In this document: positions 1 to 10,700 of the stretch, piece after piece
How positions within the stretch are numbered: position 1 is the stretch's first letter
Layout of the letters: each line of letters starts with the position of its first letter
Assembly: GCA_020444415.1 (NCBI GenBank)
Contig: JAHLLA010000001.1
Span: forward strand, 248,001 to 312,000
DNA: 64,000 bases
Direction: 5' to 3'
Source: Bacteroidota bacterium
Lineage (GTDB): Bacteria; Bacteroidota; Bacteroidia; Bacteroidales; F082
Made by a program: the position numbers and the translations under genes
Notes under the pieces: generated by a model
The model's input: the letters and a program-made list of their open reading frames with translations, nothing else
The model's database searches: none
What the model was told of the DNA's origin: nothing

Positions 1-1388
1 ACCTCTTTGCTGATATCAGGTTCTGGATTTTGGTATTTGCCCTGATAAGACTTTATGGAATAACCAATCCGCCACTTGAAGTTGCGCATAACTGGCGGCA
101 GACAACAGTTACCATGGTAGCCCGGAATTTTTATGAAATAAGTCCGGATATTATGCACCCACGCATTGATATTGCAGGTGAAAAAACAGGCATCACAGGT
201 ATGGAGTTCCCCTTGTTCAACTACCTCATTTATTTGGTTTCGTTGATTTTTGGCTATGAACATTGGTTCGGAAGACTCATTAACCTGGCAGTTTCAAGTA
301 CAGGTATTTTATTCTTTTATAAGCTGGTTAAAAAGTATTTTAAGCCTGATACGGCTTTTTATGCAGCATTTATCTTACTGGTTTCCTTTTGGTTTTCGTA
401 TTCCAGAAAGATTATGCCCGACACTTTCGCCTCTTCTCTTGTGATGATTTCACTGTATTATGGCACCAAATATCTCGACAAAAAACCCTCAAATACCAAC
501 CTGCTGCTTTATTTTATTTTCGGACTGGCCGGCATACTGTCAAAATTACCTGTGGCCTATTTTTGGGTATTTTACGTTATTTTGTTTTATTCAAAAAGCG
601 TAACACTGCGCCGCAAAACAATGTTTAGCCTTGTGAGTTTTGCGCTGGCTATTCCCGTCTACTTCTGGTATTTCATTTGGGTGCCACATTTAGTTGAAGC
701 ATATGGCTTTTGGCACTTTTTCATGGGCGATCCTTTTGAAAAGGGCATTAGAGATGCGGTCACTTATTATCCGAGGATTTTAAATCACTTTTATGAATCG
801 GCAATAAGATACAGTGGCTTTGTGATGATGCTTGCAGGTATTTTTTATGCCTTCTTAAAAAAGAACCGGATATTACAGGCTATATTCTTTCTTTCACTTT
901 TCGCGTTTACGCTTATTATTTTTAAATCAGGAAGAACCTTTGCATTTCATTCTTATTACATCATACCATTCATTCCAGTATTAGCGATTTTTGCAGCTCA
1001 CGGGATCAGCATGGTTCAAAACAAAAAATTCGTATTCATCTTACTGTTGCTCATAAGCATTGAAGGTTTATTAAACCAATGGGATGATTTTGTTATTAAA
1101 CCCGATGAAAAAGCCCTTACGCAGCTTGAAGCCGACCTGGACAAAGTATCAAATCGCAATGATCTGATCGTAATCAATAGCGATTATGTGCCCACCCCCA
1201 TGTATTTTGCACATCGCAAAGGCTGGATTACATCCAATGAGAATTTGTTTGATCATTCGTATCTTGAGGCCTTAAGAGAAAAAGGTTGTAAATATATCCT
1301 GGTGCTTAAAAAATCCTTTGGCGAGAATATCCATTTGAATAAGAAGATTCTATTTGAAAATGAGCATTATAAGGTGTATCAAAATTAA
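1..1388 (+). CDS. Membrane glycosyltransferase, GT-C/ArnT-like (5'-truncated by window edge)
   Basis: The reading frame is open to the left edge of the window, so the true start lies upstream; the TTG at position 30 is only an in-frame codon. The visible part has about ten hydrophobic segments. Near its N-terminus it has the acidic/polar loop typical of GT-C transferases (EVAHNWRQ near codon 18-25 of the visible frame), followed by a long run of membrane helices and a short soluble C-terminal domain. Such proteins move sugars from polyprenyl-phosphate donors to lipids or proteins on the periplasmic side of the inner membrane. The donor and acceptor cannot be read from the sequence. The gene converges on obg and overlaps it by 4 nt. 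Confidence 0.7.
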   Translation, partial: LFADIRFWILVFALIRLYGITNPPLEVAHNWRQTTVTMVARNFYEISPDIMHPRIDIAGEKTGITGMEFPLFNYLIYLVSLIFGYEHWFGRLINLAVSSTGILFFYKLVKKYFKPDTAFYAAFILLVSFWFSYSRKIMPDTFASSLVMISLYYGTKYLDKKPSNTNLLLYFIFGLAGILSKLPVAYFWVFYVILFYSKSVTLRRKTMFSLVSFALAIPVYFWYFIWVPHLVEAYGFWHFFMGDPFEKGIRDAVTYYPRILNHFYESAIRYSGFVMMLAGIFYAFLKKNRILQAIFFLSLFAFTLIIFKSGRTFAFHSYYIIPFIPVLAIFAAHGISMVQNKKFVFILLLLISIEGLLNQWDDFVIKPDEKALTQLEADLDKVSNRNDLIVINSDYVPTPMYFAHRKGWITSNENLFDHSYLEALREKGCKYILVLKKSFGENIHLNKKILFENEHYKVYQN

Positions 1389-2374
1389 ACAAGCAATTTC
1401 TGCCATATCATGTCTTTCAGTTGCATAATGCCTTTTTGCGTAATAGACGAAATGAACATATGTGGGGTCTCCGGTAATTCCTTTTCAATTTCCGCCCGCA
1501 ATTCTTCATCCAGCATATCTGATTTAGAAATGGCCAGAATGTGTTCTTTGTCCATCAATTCAGGATTGTACTGTCTGAGCTCATTTAACAGTATTTTGTA
1601 TTCCTTTTTGATATCATCACTGTCAGCCGGTACTAAAAACAACAATATCGAATTTCTTTCAATATGCCGTAAAAATCTCAGGCCAAGACCTTTACCTTCA
1701 TGTGCTCCTTCAATAATACCGGGAATGTCAGCCATAACAAATGAATAATTATCACGATAAGAAACAATACCCAGGTTAGGACGTAAGGTAGTAAAAGGAT
1801 AATCGGCAATCTCAGGTTTTGCTGCCGAAACAACAGATAACAAAGTTGATTTTCCGGCATTCGGAAATCCTACCAGTCCAACGTCAGCCAGTATTTTCAA
1901 TTCGAATACGATATTCGCTTCAACTCCTTCTTCGCCAGGTTGCGCGTATTTAGGTGCCTGGTTGGTGGAAGTTTTAAAATGATCATTACCAAGTCCTCCC
2001 CGTCCGCCTTTAAGCAGCACCAGTTGCTCCCCGTCTTCAGTTATTTCACCCAAAACCTGGTCTGTTTCCTGGTCTTTTGCAATAGTTCCCAATGGCACCT
2101 CGATCAGAATATCCTTACCACTTGCACCCGTACTTCGCTGCCCGCTTCCTGACGCCCCGTTATCGGCCCGCAGGTGACGCGTATAACGCAAATGCAGCAA
2201 TGTCCATAATTGGGCATTACCTACCATGATAATATCTCCACCCTTGCCTCCATCACCACCATCAGGACCTCCTTTGGGTAAATACTTTTCCCTTCGGAAG
2301 TGTGCCGAACCTGGGCCACCATTGCCTGAGCGGCAAAATATTCTTACATAATCAACAAAATTTGAAACTGACAT
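1385..2374 (-). CDS. obg: GTPase Obg/CgtA
   Basis: Obg is a ribosome-associated GTPase involved in late 50S assembly and stress signalling. The 329-residue protein has the glycine-rich Obg fold at residues 1-158 (clusters such as [12 protein letters not shown] near residue 35). The G domain follows: G1 GFPNAGKST at 169-177, G3 DIPG at 216-219, and G4 as SKSD at 283-286 rather than NKxD. There is no extra C-terminal OCT domain, as in short Obg forms. Its stop codon shares the TTAA at 1385-1388 with the stop of the convergent glycosyltransferase gene. A near-consensus -7 box (CAAAGGTC on the + strand, 2406-2413, one mismatch) lies upstream. It is divergent from pdxA. Confidence 0.95.
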   Translation of the reverse strand: MSVSNFVDYVRIFCRSGNGGPGSAHFRREKYLPKGGPDGGDGGKGGDIIMVGNAQLWTLLHLRYTRHLRADNGASGSGQRSTGASGKDILIEVPLGTIAKDQETDQVLGEITEDGEQLVLLKGGRGGLGNDHFKTSTNQAPKYAQPGEEGVEANIVFELKILADVGLVGFPNAGKSTLLSVVSAAKPEIADYPFTTLRPNLGIVSYRDNYSFVMADIPGIIEGAHEGKGLGLRFLRHIERNSILLFLVPADSDDIKKEYKILLNELRQYNPELMDKEHILAISKSDMLDEELRAEIEKELPETPHMFISSITQKGIMQLKDMIWQKLLV

Positions 2375-2435
2375 TTAGATGTTTTACTGTAAACCAATTA
2401 GGCTACAAAGGTCTTAAATATTCCCATTAAAAACT

Positions 2436-2443
2436 TACTTTTG
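2436..2443 (+). promoter_or_regulatory. Bacteroidota -7 promoter box for pdxA
   Basis: TACTTTTG matches the TAnnTTTG -7 consensus exactly. It lies 18 nt before the ATG at 2462 and overlaps an in-frame TTG at 2441, which argues against that TTG as the start. No clear -33 TTTG is visible. Confidence 0.55.
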
Positions 2444-2461
2444 CAATTCAAACTCAATGAT

Positions 2462-3580
2462 ATGATAAAGCATGACGAAAAAGATACTGGTGAAAAGATC
2501 AAAGTTGGTATCACTCACGGGGATGTGAATGGCATAAGTTATGAAATAATTATCAACGCGTTGAGTGATCATCGAATCAATGATTTTTTTACCCCGGTTA
2601 TTTATGGCTTATCAAAAGCGCTGTCGTTCCAGCGCAAAAATATGGGTGCAAACGATTTTAATTATAAAATTGTGAATAGTGCCCAGCAGGCATACCTCAA
2701 GAAAGTAAATATTGTAAATATCAGTAACGATGAAGTTAAGATTGAATATGGCGAATCGACTCAGGAGGCCGGGGAATTAGCATACAAAGCGCTGGATCTT
2801 GCCTGTAACGATTTACGATCAGGAAGTATTCAGGCACTTGTTACAGCTCCGTTGAATAAAGCAAATATCCAGTCGGATGCATTTAATTTTTCAGGTCATA
2901 CCGAGTATCTTACATCTTTTTTTGGTGCTGAAACAGCATTGATGTTAATGGTATTTAACGACGTGAGAATTGGCACTGTCACAGGACATCTGCCTTTAAA
3001 AAATGTGGCCTCAACCATTACACCCGATCTCATCCTTACCAAACTTGATATTCTGCATCATTCACTTGAGCTGGATTTCAATATCAGGAAACCAAAGATC
3101 GCATTGCTCAGCATTAATCCGCATGCCGGTGATGATGGCGTGATAGGAAATGAAGATGATGAAGTGGTTATCCCCGCTATCAGGCAGGCCAAGGAAAAAG
3201 GATACCTGGTATATGGCCCTTATCCTGCAGATGGCTTTTTCGGGTCGGGCGCTTTTAAAAAATTTGATGCTACTCTGGCCATGTACCACGATCAGGGATT
3301 GGTTCCATTTAAAATTCTTGCTTTTGAAGGTGGCGTAAACTTTACAGCAGGCTTACCCATTGTAAGGACATCACCAGCGCATGGCACTGCTTACGATAAA
3401 GCAGGTAAAAACATTTCAAGCAGCGACGCTATGCGACAGGCCCTTTACCTTGCGGTTGATATTTATAAAAACCGTCAGGAGTACAACGAAAGAAATGCCA
3501 ATCCGTTGCCTACCGGTTTAATGGAAGAAATGAATGATAAAAATCATAGGGACAATCCAGTGCAGCCGCGTACAGAATAA
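2462..3580 (+). CDS. pdxA: 4-hydroxythreonine-4-phosphate dehydrogenase PdxA
   Basis: PdxA oxidises 4-phosphohydroxy-threonine in the DXP-dependent branch of vitamin B6 synthesis. With the ATG at 2462 the protein is 372 residues. His175, His220 and His275 have the same 45 and 55 residue spacing as the metal-binding histidines of E. coli PdxA (166, 211, 266, from family knowledge). They sit in the conserved contexts TGHLP, INPHAGDDG and YHDQGLVPFK. The GITHGDVNGISYE start and the SPAHGTAYD segment are also typical. The ATG was preferred over the TTG at 2441 because the promoter -7 box covers that TTG. The murF-alr gene follows 53 nt downstream with no promoter box, so the two may be co-transcribed. 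Confidence 0.95.
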   Translation: MIKHDEKDTGEKIKVGITHGDVNGISYEIIINALSDHRINDFFTPVIYGLSKALSFQRKNMGANDFNYKIVNSAQQAYLKKVNIVNISNDEVKIEYGESTQEAGELAYKALDLACNDLRSGSIQALVTAPLNKANIQSDAFNFSGHTEYLTSFFGAETALMLMVFNDVRIGTVTGHLPLKNVASTITPDLILTKLDILHHSLELDFNIRKPKIALLSINPHAGDDGVIGNEDDEVVIPAIRQAKEKGYLVYGPYPADGFFGSGAFKKFDATLAMYHDQGLVPFKILAFEGGVNFTAGLPIVRTSPAHGTAYDKAGKNISSSDAMRQALYLAVDIYKNRQEYNERNANPLPTGLMEEMNDKNHRDNPVQPRTE

Positions 3581-3633
3581 TATATCATGGTCTTTCGTTA
3601 ATTCAAAAACGAGATTAAAACTCAACATCAATC

Positions 3634-6126
3634 ATGCTCCATAATATATATAGCAGTAGAGAAATTGCTGAAATAATAGGCGCCCGGATCTTAGCCAAAA
3701 ATGCACCTGATATCGAAATAAAAGATATTTTAGTAGATAGCCGAAGGTTAATAACACCGGATCAATGTGTATTTTTTGCTTTAATTACCCACCGGGGAAA
3801 CGGCCATAAGTATATTGCTGATCTCTATAAAAAAGGTGTCCGGGCATTTGTGGTCTCCCAGCTTCCTTCACAACTCTCCGACATGACTGATGCGGTATTT
3901 CTTGAAGTGGACAATTCACTGGTCGCCCTCCAGAAATTAACTGCCAAACACAGGAGTTTTTTCGACATTCCGGTGATCGGTATAACAGGTAGCAACGGAA
4001 AAACCATCATTAAGGAATGGTTGTATCAGCTGCTGGGCACTGATAAAAAAGTCATCAGAAGCCCGAAGAGTTACAATTCGCAAGTGGGCGTTCCTCTTTC
4101 TGTTTGGCAATTAAATAGTGAGCATGAACTGGCTATTTTTGAAGCGGGCATTTCGGAACCTGAAGAGATGCAGAACCTCCAGAAGATCATCAAACCAAAC
4201 ATTGGCATTTTCACCAATATCGGGCAGGCACATGATGAGAATTTTATCAATACACAGCAGAAAATTGGTGAAAAACTCAAGTTATTTACAAAAGTAAATA
4301 CATTGATATACAATTCAGACCAAAAGGAGCTGAAAGAAGTGATTATAAAAAGCGGCATCCTGAGCAATATAAGCACTTTTTGCTGGGGAAAATCCGCGGA
4401 ATGTGACCTGGAAATCCTGCACATTGAAAAAGAGGAAAAAACATCTCAGATTCGGGGTATTTTTAATGAAAAAGAGCTGAGTATCAGCATCCCTTTTACC
4501 GACAATGCATCTATAGAAAATGCCATCCATTGTTGGGCTACCATGTTGTTCACGGGTTACAACCAGAAAGACATTTCGGAAAGGATGATGGCACTGACCC
4601 CTATTGCCATGCGTTTGGAATTAAAAGAAGGGATTAACAATTGCACCATCATCAATGATGCCTATAATTCAGATTTTAATTCACTTGGTATTGCTCTGGA
4701 CTTTCTGAATCAGCAAAACCAGCACCGAAGCAAGATGATTATTTTATCCGATATTTTACAAAGTGGCAGGAATGAAGTGGATCTTTACACGGAAGTAGCC
4801 GCTTTACTCGAACAAAAAGGCGTAGATGAAATAATCGGTATCGGACCAGCCATTAGCAGGCAGGGTGAGAAATTCACTATTAAAAAAACTTTTTTTACAA
4901 CCACAGAAGCTTTTCTGCAAACGTATCCTTTCGGAAATTTTAACCATCAATCAATCCTTTTAAAAGGAGCCCGAGTTTTCGAATTCGAACAGATCAGCCG
5001 TATCCTTCAGCAAAAACTCCACGAAACCGTGATGGAGATTAACCTCGATGCGCTTGTGACAAACCTGAATACATACAAATCATTATTATCACCTGATACC
5101 AGGATTATGGCTATGGTAAAGGCCTTTTCATATGGTAGCGGAGGATTTGAAATTGCCAATATTCTGCAATTTCACAGGGTTGATTACCTGGCGGTGGCCT
5201 ATGCCGACGAAGGTGTCGAACTTAGAAAAGCAGGCATCTCCATGCCCATAATGGTGATGAGCCCTGAAGAATATGCTTTCGAAACCATGATCAGGCACCA
5301 GCTTGAACCAGAGATTTTCAGCTTCAGGGCGCTGAGGCTTCTTGAGAAGGCTATAAAACGTGGTGCCATCCCACAGAATAAACCTGTTAAAATTCATTTG
5401 AAACTGGATACAGGTATGCACAGGCTTGGCTTTGATGAATCGGAGATCGACAATTTATTGGAAAGGCTAAAAAATAACCCATTAATTTATGTTCAGTCGG
5501 TTTTCAGCCACCTGGCCGGTAGTGACAAACCGGATTTAGATGACTTTACACACGAGCAGATAGACCGTTTTACGAGAATGAGTGACCGTATCATATCTGA
5601 ATTTGGCCATGAAGTTTTCAGGCATATCCTTAATTCGGCCGGTATTATCAGGTTCCCCTCCGCACACTTCAATATGGTTCGGCTTGGAATTGGTTTGTAT
5701 GGCATTAATACCATTCAACAGGATGGACATAAACTGGAAAATGTGGCCAGTTTGCGTTCGGTTATCTCGCAAATCAGAACAGTAAAAAAAGGAAACTCGG
5801 TGAGTTATAACAGAAGTTTTATCGCTGAAGAAGATATTAAAGTGGGCATTGTTTCAATAGGTTATGCCGACGGGCTGCTCAGATCATTAGGGAAGGGAAA
5901 TGTCAGCCTGCTTGTGAATGACCAGTTAGCACCCGTGATCGGTGATATCTGTATGGATATGTGCGTTATTGACCTGACAGGCGTAGATGCCAAAGAAGGA
6001 GATGATGTGATTATTTTCAATGCGATCCATCCCCTGGAAAAGCTTTCGAAAGCAGCGCACACCATCCCCTATGAAATTCTCAGCAGGATTTCAAGAAGAG
6101 TCAAACGCGTTTATTATCATGAATAA
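3634..6126 (+). CDS. murF-alr: Bifunctional MurF / alanine racemase fusion
   Basis: This is a fusion of two cytoplasmic peptidoglycan-precursor enzymes. Residues about 1-460 form the MurF ligase that adds D-Ala-D-Ala to UDP-MurNAc-tripeptide, with the ATP loop GITGSNGKT at 116-124. Residues about 465-830 form an alanine racemase. The PLP lysine is Lys496 in MVKAFSYGSGG, in place of the usual VVKADAYGHG, and the second catalytic residue is Tyr725 in VSYNRSF. The fusion supplies D-alanine to the pathway that consumes it and is common in Bacteroidota (family knowledge). The start is an ATG without a Shine-Dalgarno sequence. Converges on the VTC-domain gene with 66 nt between them. Confidence 0.95.
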   Translation: MLHNIYSSREIAEIIGARILAKNAPDIEIKDILVDSRRLITPDQCVFFALITHRGNGHKYIADLYKKGVRAFVVSQLPSQLSDMTDAVFLEVDNSLVALQKLTAKHRSFFDIPVIGITGSNGKTIIKEWLYQLLGTDKKVIRSPKSYNSQVGVPLSVWQLNSEHELAIFEAGISEPEEMQNLQKIIKPNIGIFTNIGQAHDENFINTQQKIGEKLKLFTKVNTLIYNSDQKELKEVIIKSGILSNISTFCWGKSAECDLEILHIEKEEKTSQIRGIFNEKELSISIPFTDNASIENAIHCWATMLFTGYNQKDISERMMALTPIAMRLELKEGINNCTIINDAYNSDFNSLGIALDFLNQQNQHRSKMIILSDILQSGRNEVDLYTEVAALLEQKGVDEIIGIGPAISRQGEKFTIKKTFFTTTEAFLQTYPFGNFNHQSILLKGARVFEFEQISRILQQKLHETVMEINLDALVTNLNTYKSLLSPDTRIMAMVKAFSYGSGGFEIANILQFHRVDYLAVAYADEGVELRKAGISMPIMVMSPEEYAFETMIRHQLEPEIFSFRALRLLEKAIKRGAIPQNKPVKIHLKLDTGMHRLGFDESEIDNLLERLKNNPLIYVQSVFSHLAGSDKPDLDDFTHEQIDRFTRMSDRIISEFGHEVFRHILNSAGIIRFPSAHFNMVRLGIGLYGINTIQQDGHKLENVASLRSVISQIRTVKKGNSVSYNRSFIAEEDIKVGIVSIGYADGLLRSLGKGNVSLLVNDQLAPVIGDICMDMCVIDLTGVDAKEGDDVIIFNAIHPLEKLSKAAHTIPYEILSRISRRVKRVYYHE

Positions 6127-6192
6127 ATTGATAAAACCTGAGCACCTGCTTTTTTGGAAAGTATTAAATATCAGATCAGGTATTCGATTGAA

Positions 6193-6894
6193 TTAAGCTA
6201 AAGTAGGGTGAAGGAATTCTATTCCATTCACATATTTGGAGCTTTTTGTCAGTCTGAACGGAAGTTTATTGGACACGTGTGGGGCGATATCATCATATTT
6301 TCTCTCGTATTTCAGTTCCACAATCACATCATCACTTGTATACGATTCAAGATAGTTGTTGTTGTTGCCTCCTATTCCAAAATAGTTTAATTCATTGTCA
6401 ATGGTCAGCCTGAATTTCTGATTAAAACTGAGGAAATATTTTCTCCGGTATCTATTCAGTAATGCCGGTTTAAAATGGAGTAGATTTTCAAGTGCCCAAA
6501 GTGGTAAGTCAGAATTTCTGAATACTTCAAAAAGTTGTTCCGTATTTAAATTTTCATCAAGCCTGAAAGCTTGTAACGGAAACGAAATCTTGTTGCCCAG
6601 CATGCCTTCCCTGATTTTAAATTCGAGCACCGGCTTTGCAATCATCCCCTTCACATCACCATACCACCTGATGCGGGCTTTCCGCCTGCTGGATTTCCCG
6701 GAAACATTATCGTAAAAGAAATCAAACTCGTTGGTATCGAAGTAAATGTTGTTGATGTACCGGGGATGAAAAATGGGGGAAAAAACAGCCGGATGAATTT
6801 TGATTTGCTGCTCCACACTATGGTACGACATGGCATCCACCATAAACTTGCGTTCGTAGCGCGCTGCTTCTTCATTAAAAGGTGGGAAAAACAT
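6193..6894 (-). CDS. VTC-domain polyphosphate polymerase-like protein
   Basis: This 233-residue soluble protein has the full set of triphosphate-tunnel motifs of the VTC family. In order these are RYERKF near residue 13 (ExK), IYFDT near 50, the KxRxR run KARIR near 72, EFKIRE near 93 (ExK), TIDNE near 185 and VELKYERK near 210 (ExK). Eukaryotic VTC domains make polyphosphate from ATP, and bacterial homologues bind or process triphosphates. The actual substrate here is not known. It is translated directly behind the DUF4956 gene (8-nt gap) and forms one operon with it. The CotH gene lies next on the same strand, upstream of the pair. Confidence 0.85.
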   Translation of the reverse strand: MFFPPFNEEAARYERKFMVDAMSYHSVEQQIKIHPAVFSPIFHPRYINNIYFDTNEFDFFYDNVSGKSSRRKARIRWYGDVKGMIAKPVLEFKIREGMLGNKISFPLQAFRLDENLNTEQLFEVFRNSDLPLWALENLLHFKPALLNRYRRKYFLSFNQKFRLTIDNELNYFGIGGNNNNYLESYTSDDVIVELKYERKYDDIAPHVSNKLPFRLTKSSKYVNGIEFLHPTLA

Positions 6895-6902
6895 AAATAA
6901 AA

Positions 6903-7586
6903 CTAAAATGACTTGCTTTCAACAAATGAAATCCTGACGCTTTCACCATATTTTTCAACATATTGTTTGAACTCATCCAGTTTTTCGGGTTTGGGCGAGT
7001 CAACAAGGAAAGAAGCTTCAATGACCTCATCATTCTCATCATATCTTTTCAAATGCGATTTACCGAATATCTCTTTTATAGCTTTAGTAACATCGGGCAA
7101 TGACACTACACCGGATTTTGCAGAAAAATTCAGATATAGGTTTTGATGCTGCGATTTCACTCCTTTGATAAAGAAACGTCCCCACAAAATGATCATGGCA
7201 ACACCAAATGCCACCAGTACAACAAGTGTTTGGTTGGCACCAAGACCGAGACCTATGGCGATAGCAAAAAACAAATATGCCAGTTCTTCGGGCTCCTTAA
7301 TGGCAGCTCTGAAACGAACGATTGACAGAGCACCGACCAAACCCAGAGACAAAGCCAGGGACGACTTTACAATCGAAATGATCAGCATGGTGGTGAAAGC
7401 AATCAGAAGGAAAACTCCGGCAAATTGCTTTCTATTGGATATGGTTCTGGCACACTTTATATAAGTGTATTCAAGAATGATGGCCAAAATAATAATAACT
7501 ACAGAATTGATCAGGAAATCAGTAATCGAGATTTGTTGTTCCTGGGTTATTAAAAACTTCTGAAAAAGGTTCCACCTGTTATCCAT
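6903..7586 (-). CDS. DUF4956 membrane protein
   Basis: A 227-residue integral membrane protein with four or five helices in the first 145 residues and a soluble C-terminal domain of about 80 residues. The signature loop SIVRFRAAIKEPEELAYLF near residue 90 is characteristic of DUF4956 and resembles the MgtC/SapB transmembrane core. No enzymatic function is established. DUF4956, VTC-domain and CotH proteins are repeatedly found side by side in bacteria (family knowledge), and all three occur here. The gene is first in a two-gene operon with the VTC protein. Confidence 0.85.
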   Translation of the reverse strand: MDNRWNLFQKFLITQEQQISITDFLINSVVIIILAIILEYTYIKCARTISNRKQFAGVFLLIAFTTMLIISIVKSSLALSLGLVGALSIVRFRAAIKEPEELAYLFFAIAIGLGLGANQTLVVLVAFGVAMIILWGRFFIKGVKSQHQNLYLNFSAKSGVVSLPDVTKAIKEIFGKSHLKRYDENDEVIEASFLVDSPKPEKLDEFKQYVEKYGESVRISFVESKSF

Positions 7587-7626
7587 CCGGTAATGTTTTA
7601 AATATCAGTCTGTTTTTTTGAATGTG

Positions 7627-7634
7627 CAAAGTTA
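7627..7634 (-). promoter_or_regulatory. -7 promoter box for DUF4956-VTC operon
   Basis: On the minus strand the sequence reads TAACTTTG, an exact TAnnTTTG match 41 nt before the DUF4956 start. Confidence 0.5.
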
Positions 7635-7714
7635 GAAAAATTACTTTTGAAAGATTGAGTTCAGAGATTGAATATGTATGAAATCGACCAGAATTCTCTT
7701 TTCCTCAATCAAAT

Positions 7715-10700
7715 CTAATAAAATATCTCTGCCAGGTTTTCTTTGTCTCCTTTTATTAGTTTACCATCTTCTATCACTTCTGAATCCACTTCAATCAAAT
7801 AATCTGTTTTTGCGTGGTTAATTGGTGTGTTTACAAGAACCATTTTGCCCGGACCATATTCCGGTTTTTTTTGCAATAACACAATACCGTAGTTACAGTC
7901 ATCAACTGATGAATTACTCACAATAACAGTGCTCAGATCTTTAGAAGCAAGTCCTATATTTGACCTTCGGATGGTGGTATTCTCAACTGTAAGTTGTGAA
8001 TTTTCACCACCGCTTATACCTTTATCCCCGGCTTCTGATATTTCTGTATCAACAATTCTAATCTGGCTTCCAGAAAAATCAATCGCGTCGTTGCCAACGT
8101 TATTAAAATTAGAGTTACTTACCAATCCGGTACAAAAATCGGAGTCGAAAGCATCGCCATAAACATTTTCAAATGTGGTTTTTTCAAGTTTAAAATCAGA
8201 ACGGATGGTATTCAATGCATCTTCACATTGATTTCGGTAAAAAAGCGTATTGGTGATGTCGACATCCGATTCATAAAAATTAACGGCTCCTGTCAGTGTC
8301 CAGCCTTTGTAATCAAGGGTATTCAGGTTCTCAAAGATAACATGTTCCAGCTTCGATCGTTTCTCTGCCTGCAATACGGTAAAACCATTAGCGGTAAAGT
8401 CGGATGAAGTAATTTTAATTTTTTGGCTTTCCGTACCTTTCATTTCAATGGGCGAATAAGAAATAAGCATAGCATTTTTTACCAGATCCAGAACCGCTCC
8501 CGGTTCAAACTTCAGGAGGTAACCTTCAGGTATGATGATGGGTTGATCTATCACATGGTTGCCGGTTTTAACTGTTAATATATTTCCATTTCTCCTGATA
8601 AAGGATTTATAATCTTCCAGGTTTGACTTTTTCATTAGTTCTTGTTGCGATGTAAGTCCAGTGGGATAAGGCCAGGGTAAAATTTCCGTGGCAAAGGATT
8701 CGATGCCCCCAGGCGTCATAAAAAAAAGAAATGCTGTTTTCTTATCAGAAACGATCACAGTTGTATCAACCATTCCCCCGTTATATGCTTTCAGCTTAGG
8801 TTCGGGATGTTGAAAGCTATCAATATATTTGCCATTACCTGTTCCGAGGATGATAATATCACCGGGATAATAATTCCGAACGCTTATACGTACACTATCA
8901 ACCAATGTATCTTCAATATAAGCATTTACGAAATACTTTGGCGTATCTTCAAAAACAGTTGAATCAGTAAACACGAGCCTTTTTGAATATAAATTGAAAT
9001 CCGGGTTTTGCTGTTTCGTTTTGATTTCTTTTTCCAATTCAGGTAAATATGAACGTATATCTGCCGCAACCTCTGGATACCTTGAAAAATCAAATCTGAT
9101 TTCAGGAAACTCAAGATTGATCAGCGAATCGTAAAATATAGTTTCCTTTTCAATTTCAAAAAGACTCTTTGAGATGTAGTCTGCATTGCTGAATTTTTTT
9201 AAAAAGAAGAGATATTTACTCGTAAATAAGCTGTCGGTAAATAAGTTTGCCATGAGAAACTCGTGCGGCAGGAGGCTATCGCCTGAATTTAAGGAAATGT
9301 AGGCGTAATTATTTTCAATACCCGGATCTACCCTGCTGTCATTTGAAAAACCATCAAAGGCAATTGGTTCTAGTTTACACAATACCGGATTGAAATAAAA
9401 GCGCTGATTGTGGTAGGCCAGACCATGGCGTGCCTGGGTAATTTCAAGCATGGCATAGTATTTCGCCAGTTGTTCAAGGTCAAATATCTTTTCAGGAGGC
9501 AACTGATGATTCTTGTATTGGTGTGCCAATTTTTGCGCATTTAAAAATTGATTGTACAGCATCTCATTTTCCACTAAACCTGATTGTTTAAAGGGCTCAA
9601 TAACCGAAGCCTGATAATAAGGCATCTGCGGCCATGATTCTTCTATAGAAATACTATATTTCTGTGTTTGCCAAAAGGCATCTTCGGTAAATTTGATAAT
9701 AGGCCCTTCTCTTCTATTTCGCGACTCGACCAATTGCTTCTCAAAATGTTCTTCCCAGGCGTAAAGACCTCTTGATTCATTGTTGATCATTAATGGTATA
9801 AATCCATATCTCGTCGTTAGAATGTCTTCAGAATCAAAGAGTTTATGAGCTACCCATTCATTTAAAAAACCTCGCGCCATCGGTGTTTGGACAGAGAAAG
9901 TTCGCATTCGATTCCAGCTATATCCTTTTCTCATTTTAATCCGGTACGACCATTTATCACCCTTCAGGTGGTCCAACCAGTCACCTTTTAACCGAACTTT
10001 AGACTTCATCATATCCCCGTCTGCAAAAACAATGGCTTTAACCCAATCGTCATCCGAAGTTTGCAATATTCCCGATTGGAAAGCTTCTTTGCGTTTATCC
10101 AAAATTTTCAAGTATTCTGATGAGTCAAAAACAATTACAAGGGGTTCCTCATTATAATTTGGATACTTCTTTTTGGCAAACCTTTCAATTGTAAAGTCGT
10201 CGAAAAATACGCTATCGGAGCCATTGTTCCAAACGTAAAAGCTAAGTGCTTCCCTGTGAAATGTGGGTGGTGTATAGACTTCTAATTCCAGTTTCTCCCA
10301 GCCATTCGCATGTCTTTCAATGGCAGTTGATGTAGCTAAATAAAACTTTTTGGCATCTTTAGTAGCAGCCACCAAGGCACCTTTCCCACTATTCGACTTC
10401 CTCCAAACACTTAATTTAAAATACCAATCGGGTCCGGCATCTTTTATAGTATAACCAAATGCAAAAGCAGCCTCTTTTGGCACTGTAAGTGCAGCATATT
10501 TCCCTGAAAATGATGCCAATCCTGATTGGGTCTGTCCCCCATTAAAAATGGATAGTGAGTCCTTGAGACTAAAAAACTTACCTTGACTATTTACATGTTC
10601 CGCACCTGATGAAATTTTGGTGCCCACCGGGAAACTTTCACTACGGGTACATGAGTTCAAATATAACCAGACAAACGTGATTAAACTAAAAATCAAAAGA

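Noticed and set aside
30-32. TTG as real start of the first gene
   Set aside because: The frame continues upstream to the window edge with membrane-protein-like sequence, so the gene is truncated by the window.
1385-2374. Obg G4 motif SKSD as a loss of function
   Set aside because: The Asp and Lys that read the guanine base are kept, and substitution of the first Asn by Ser/Thr occurs in GTPase families.
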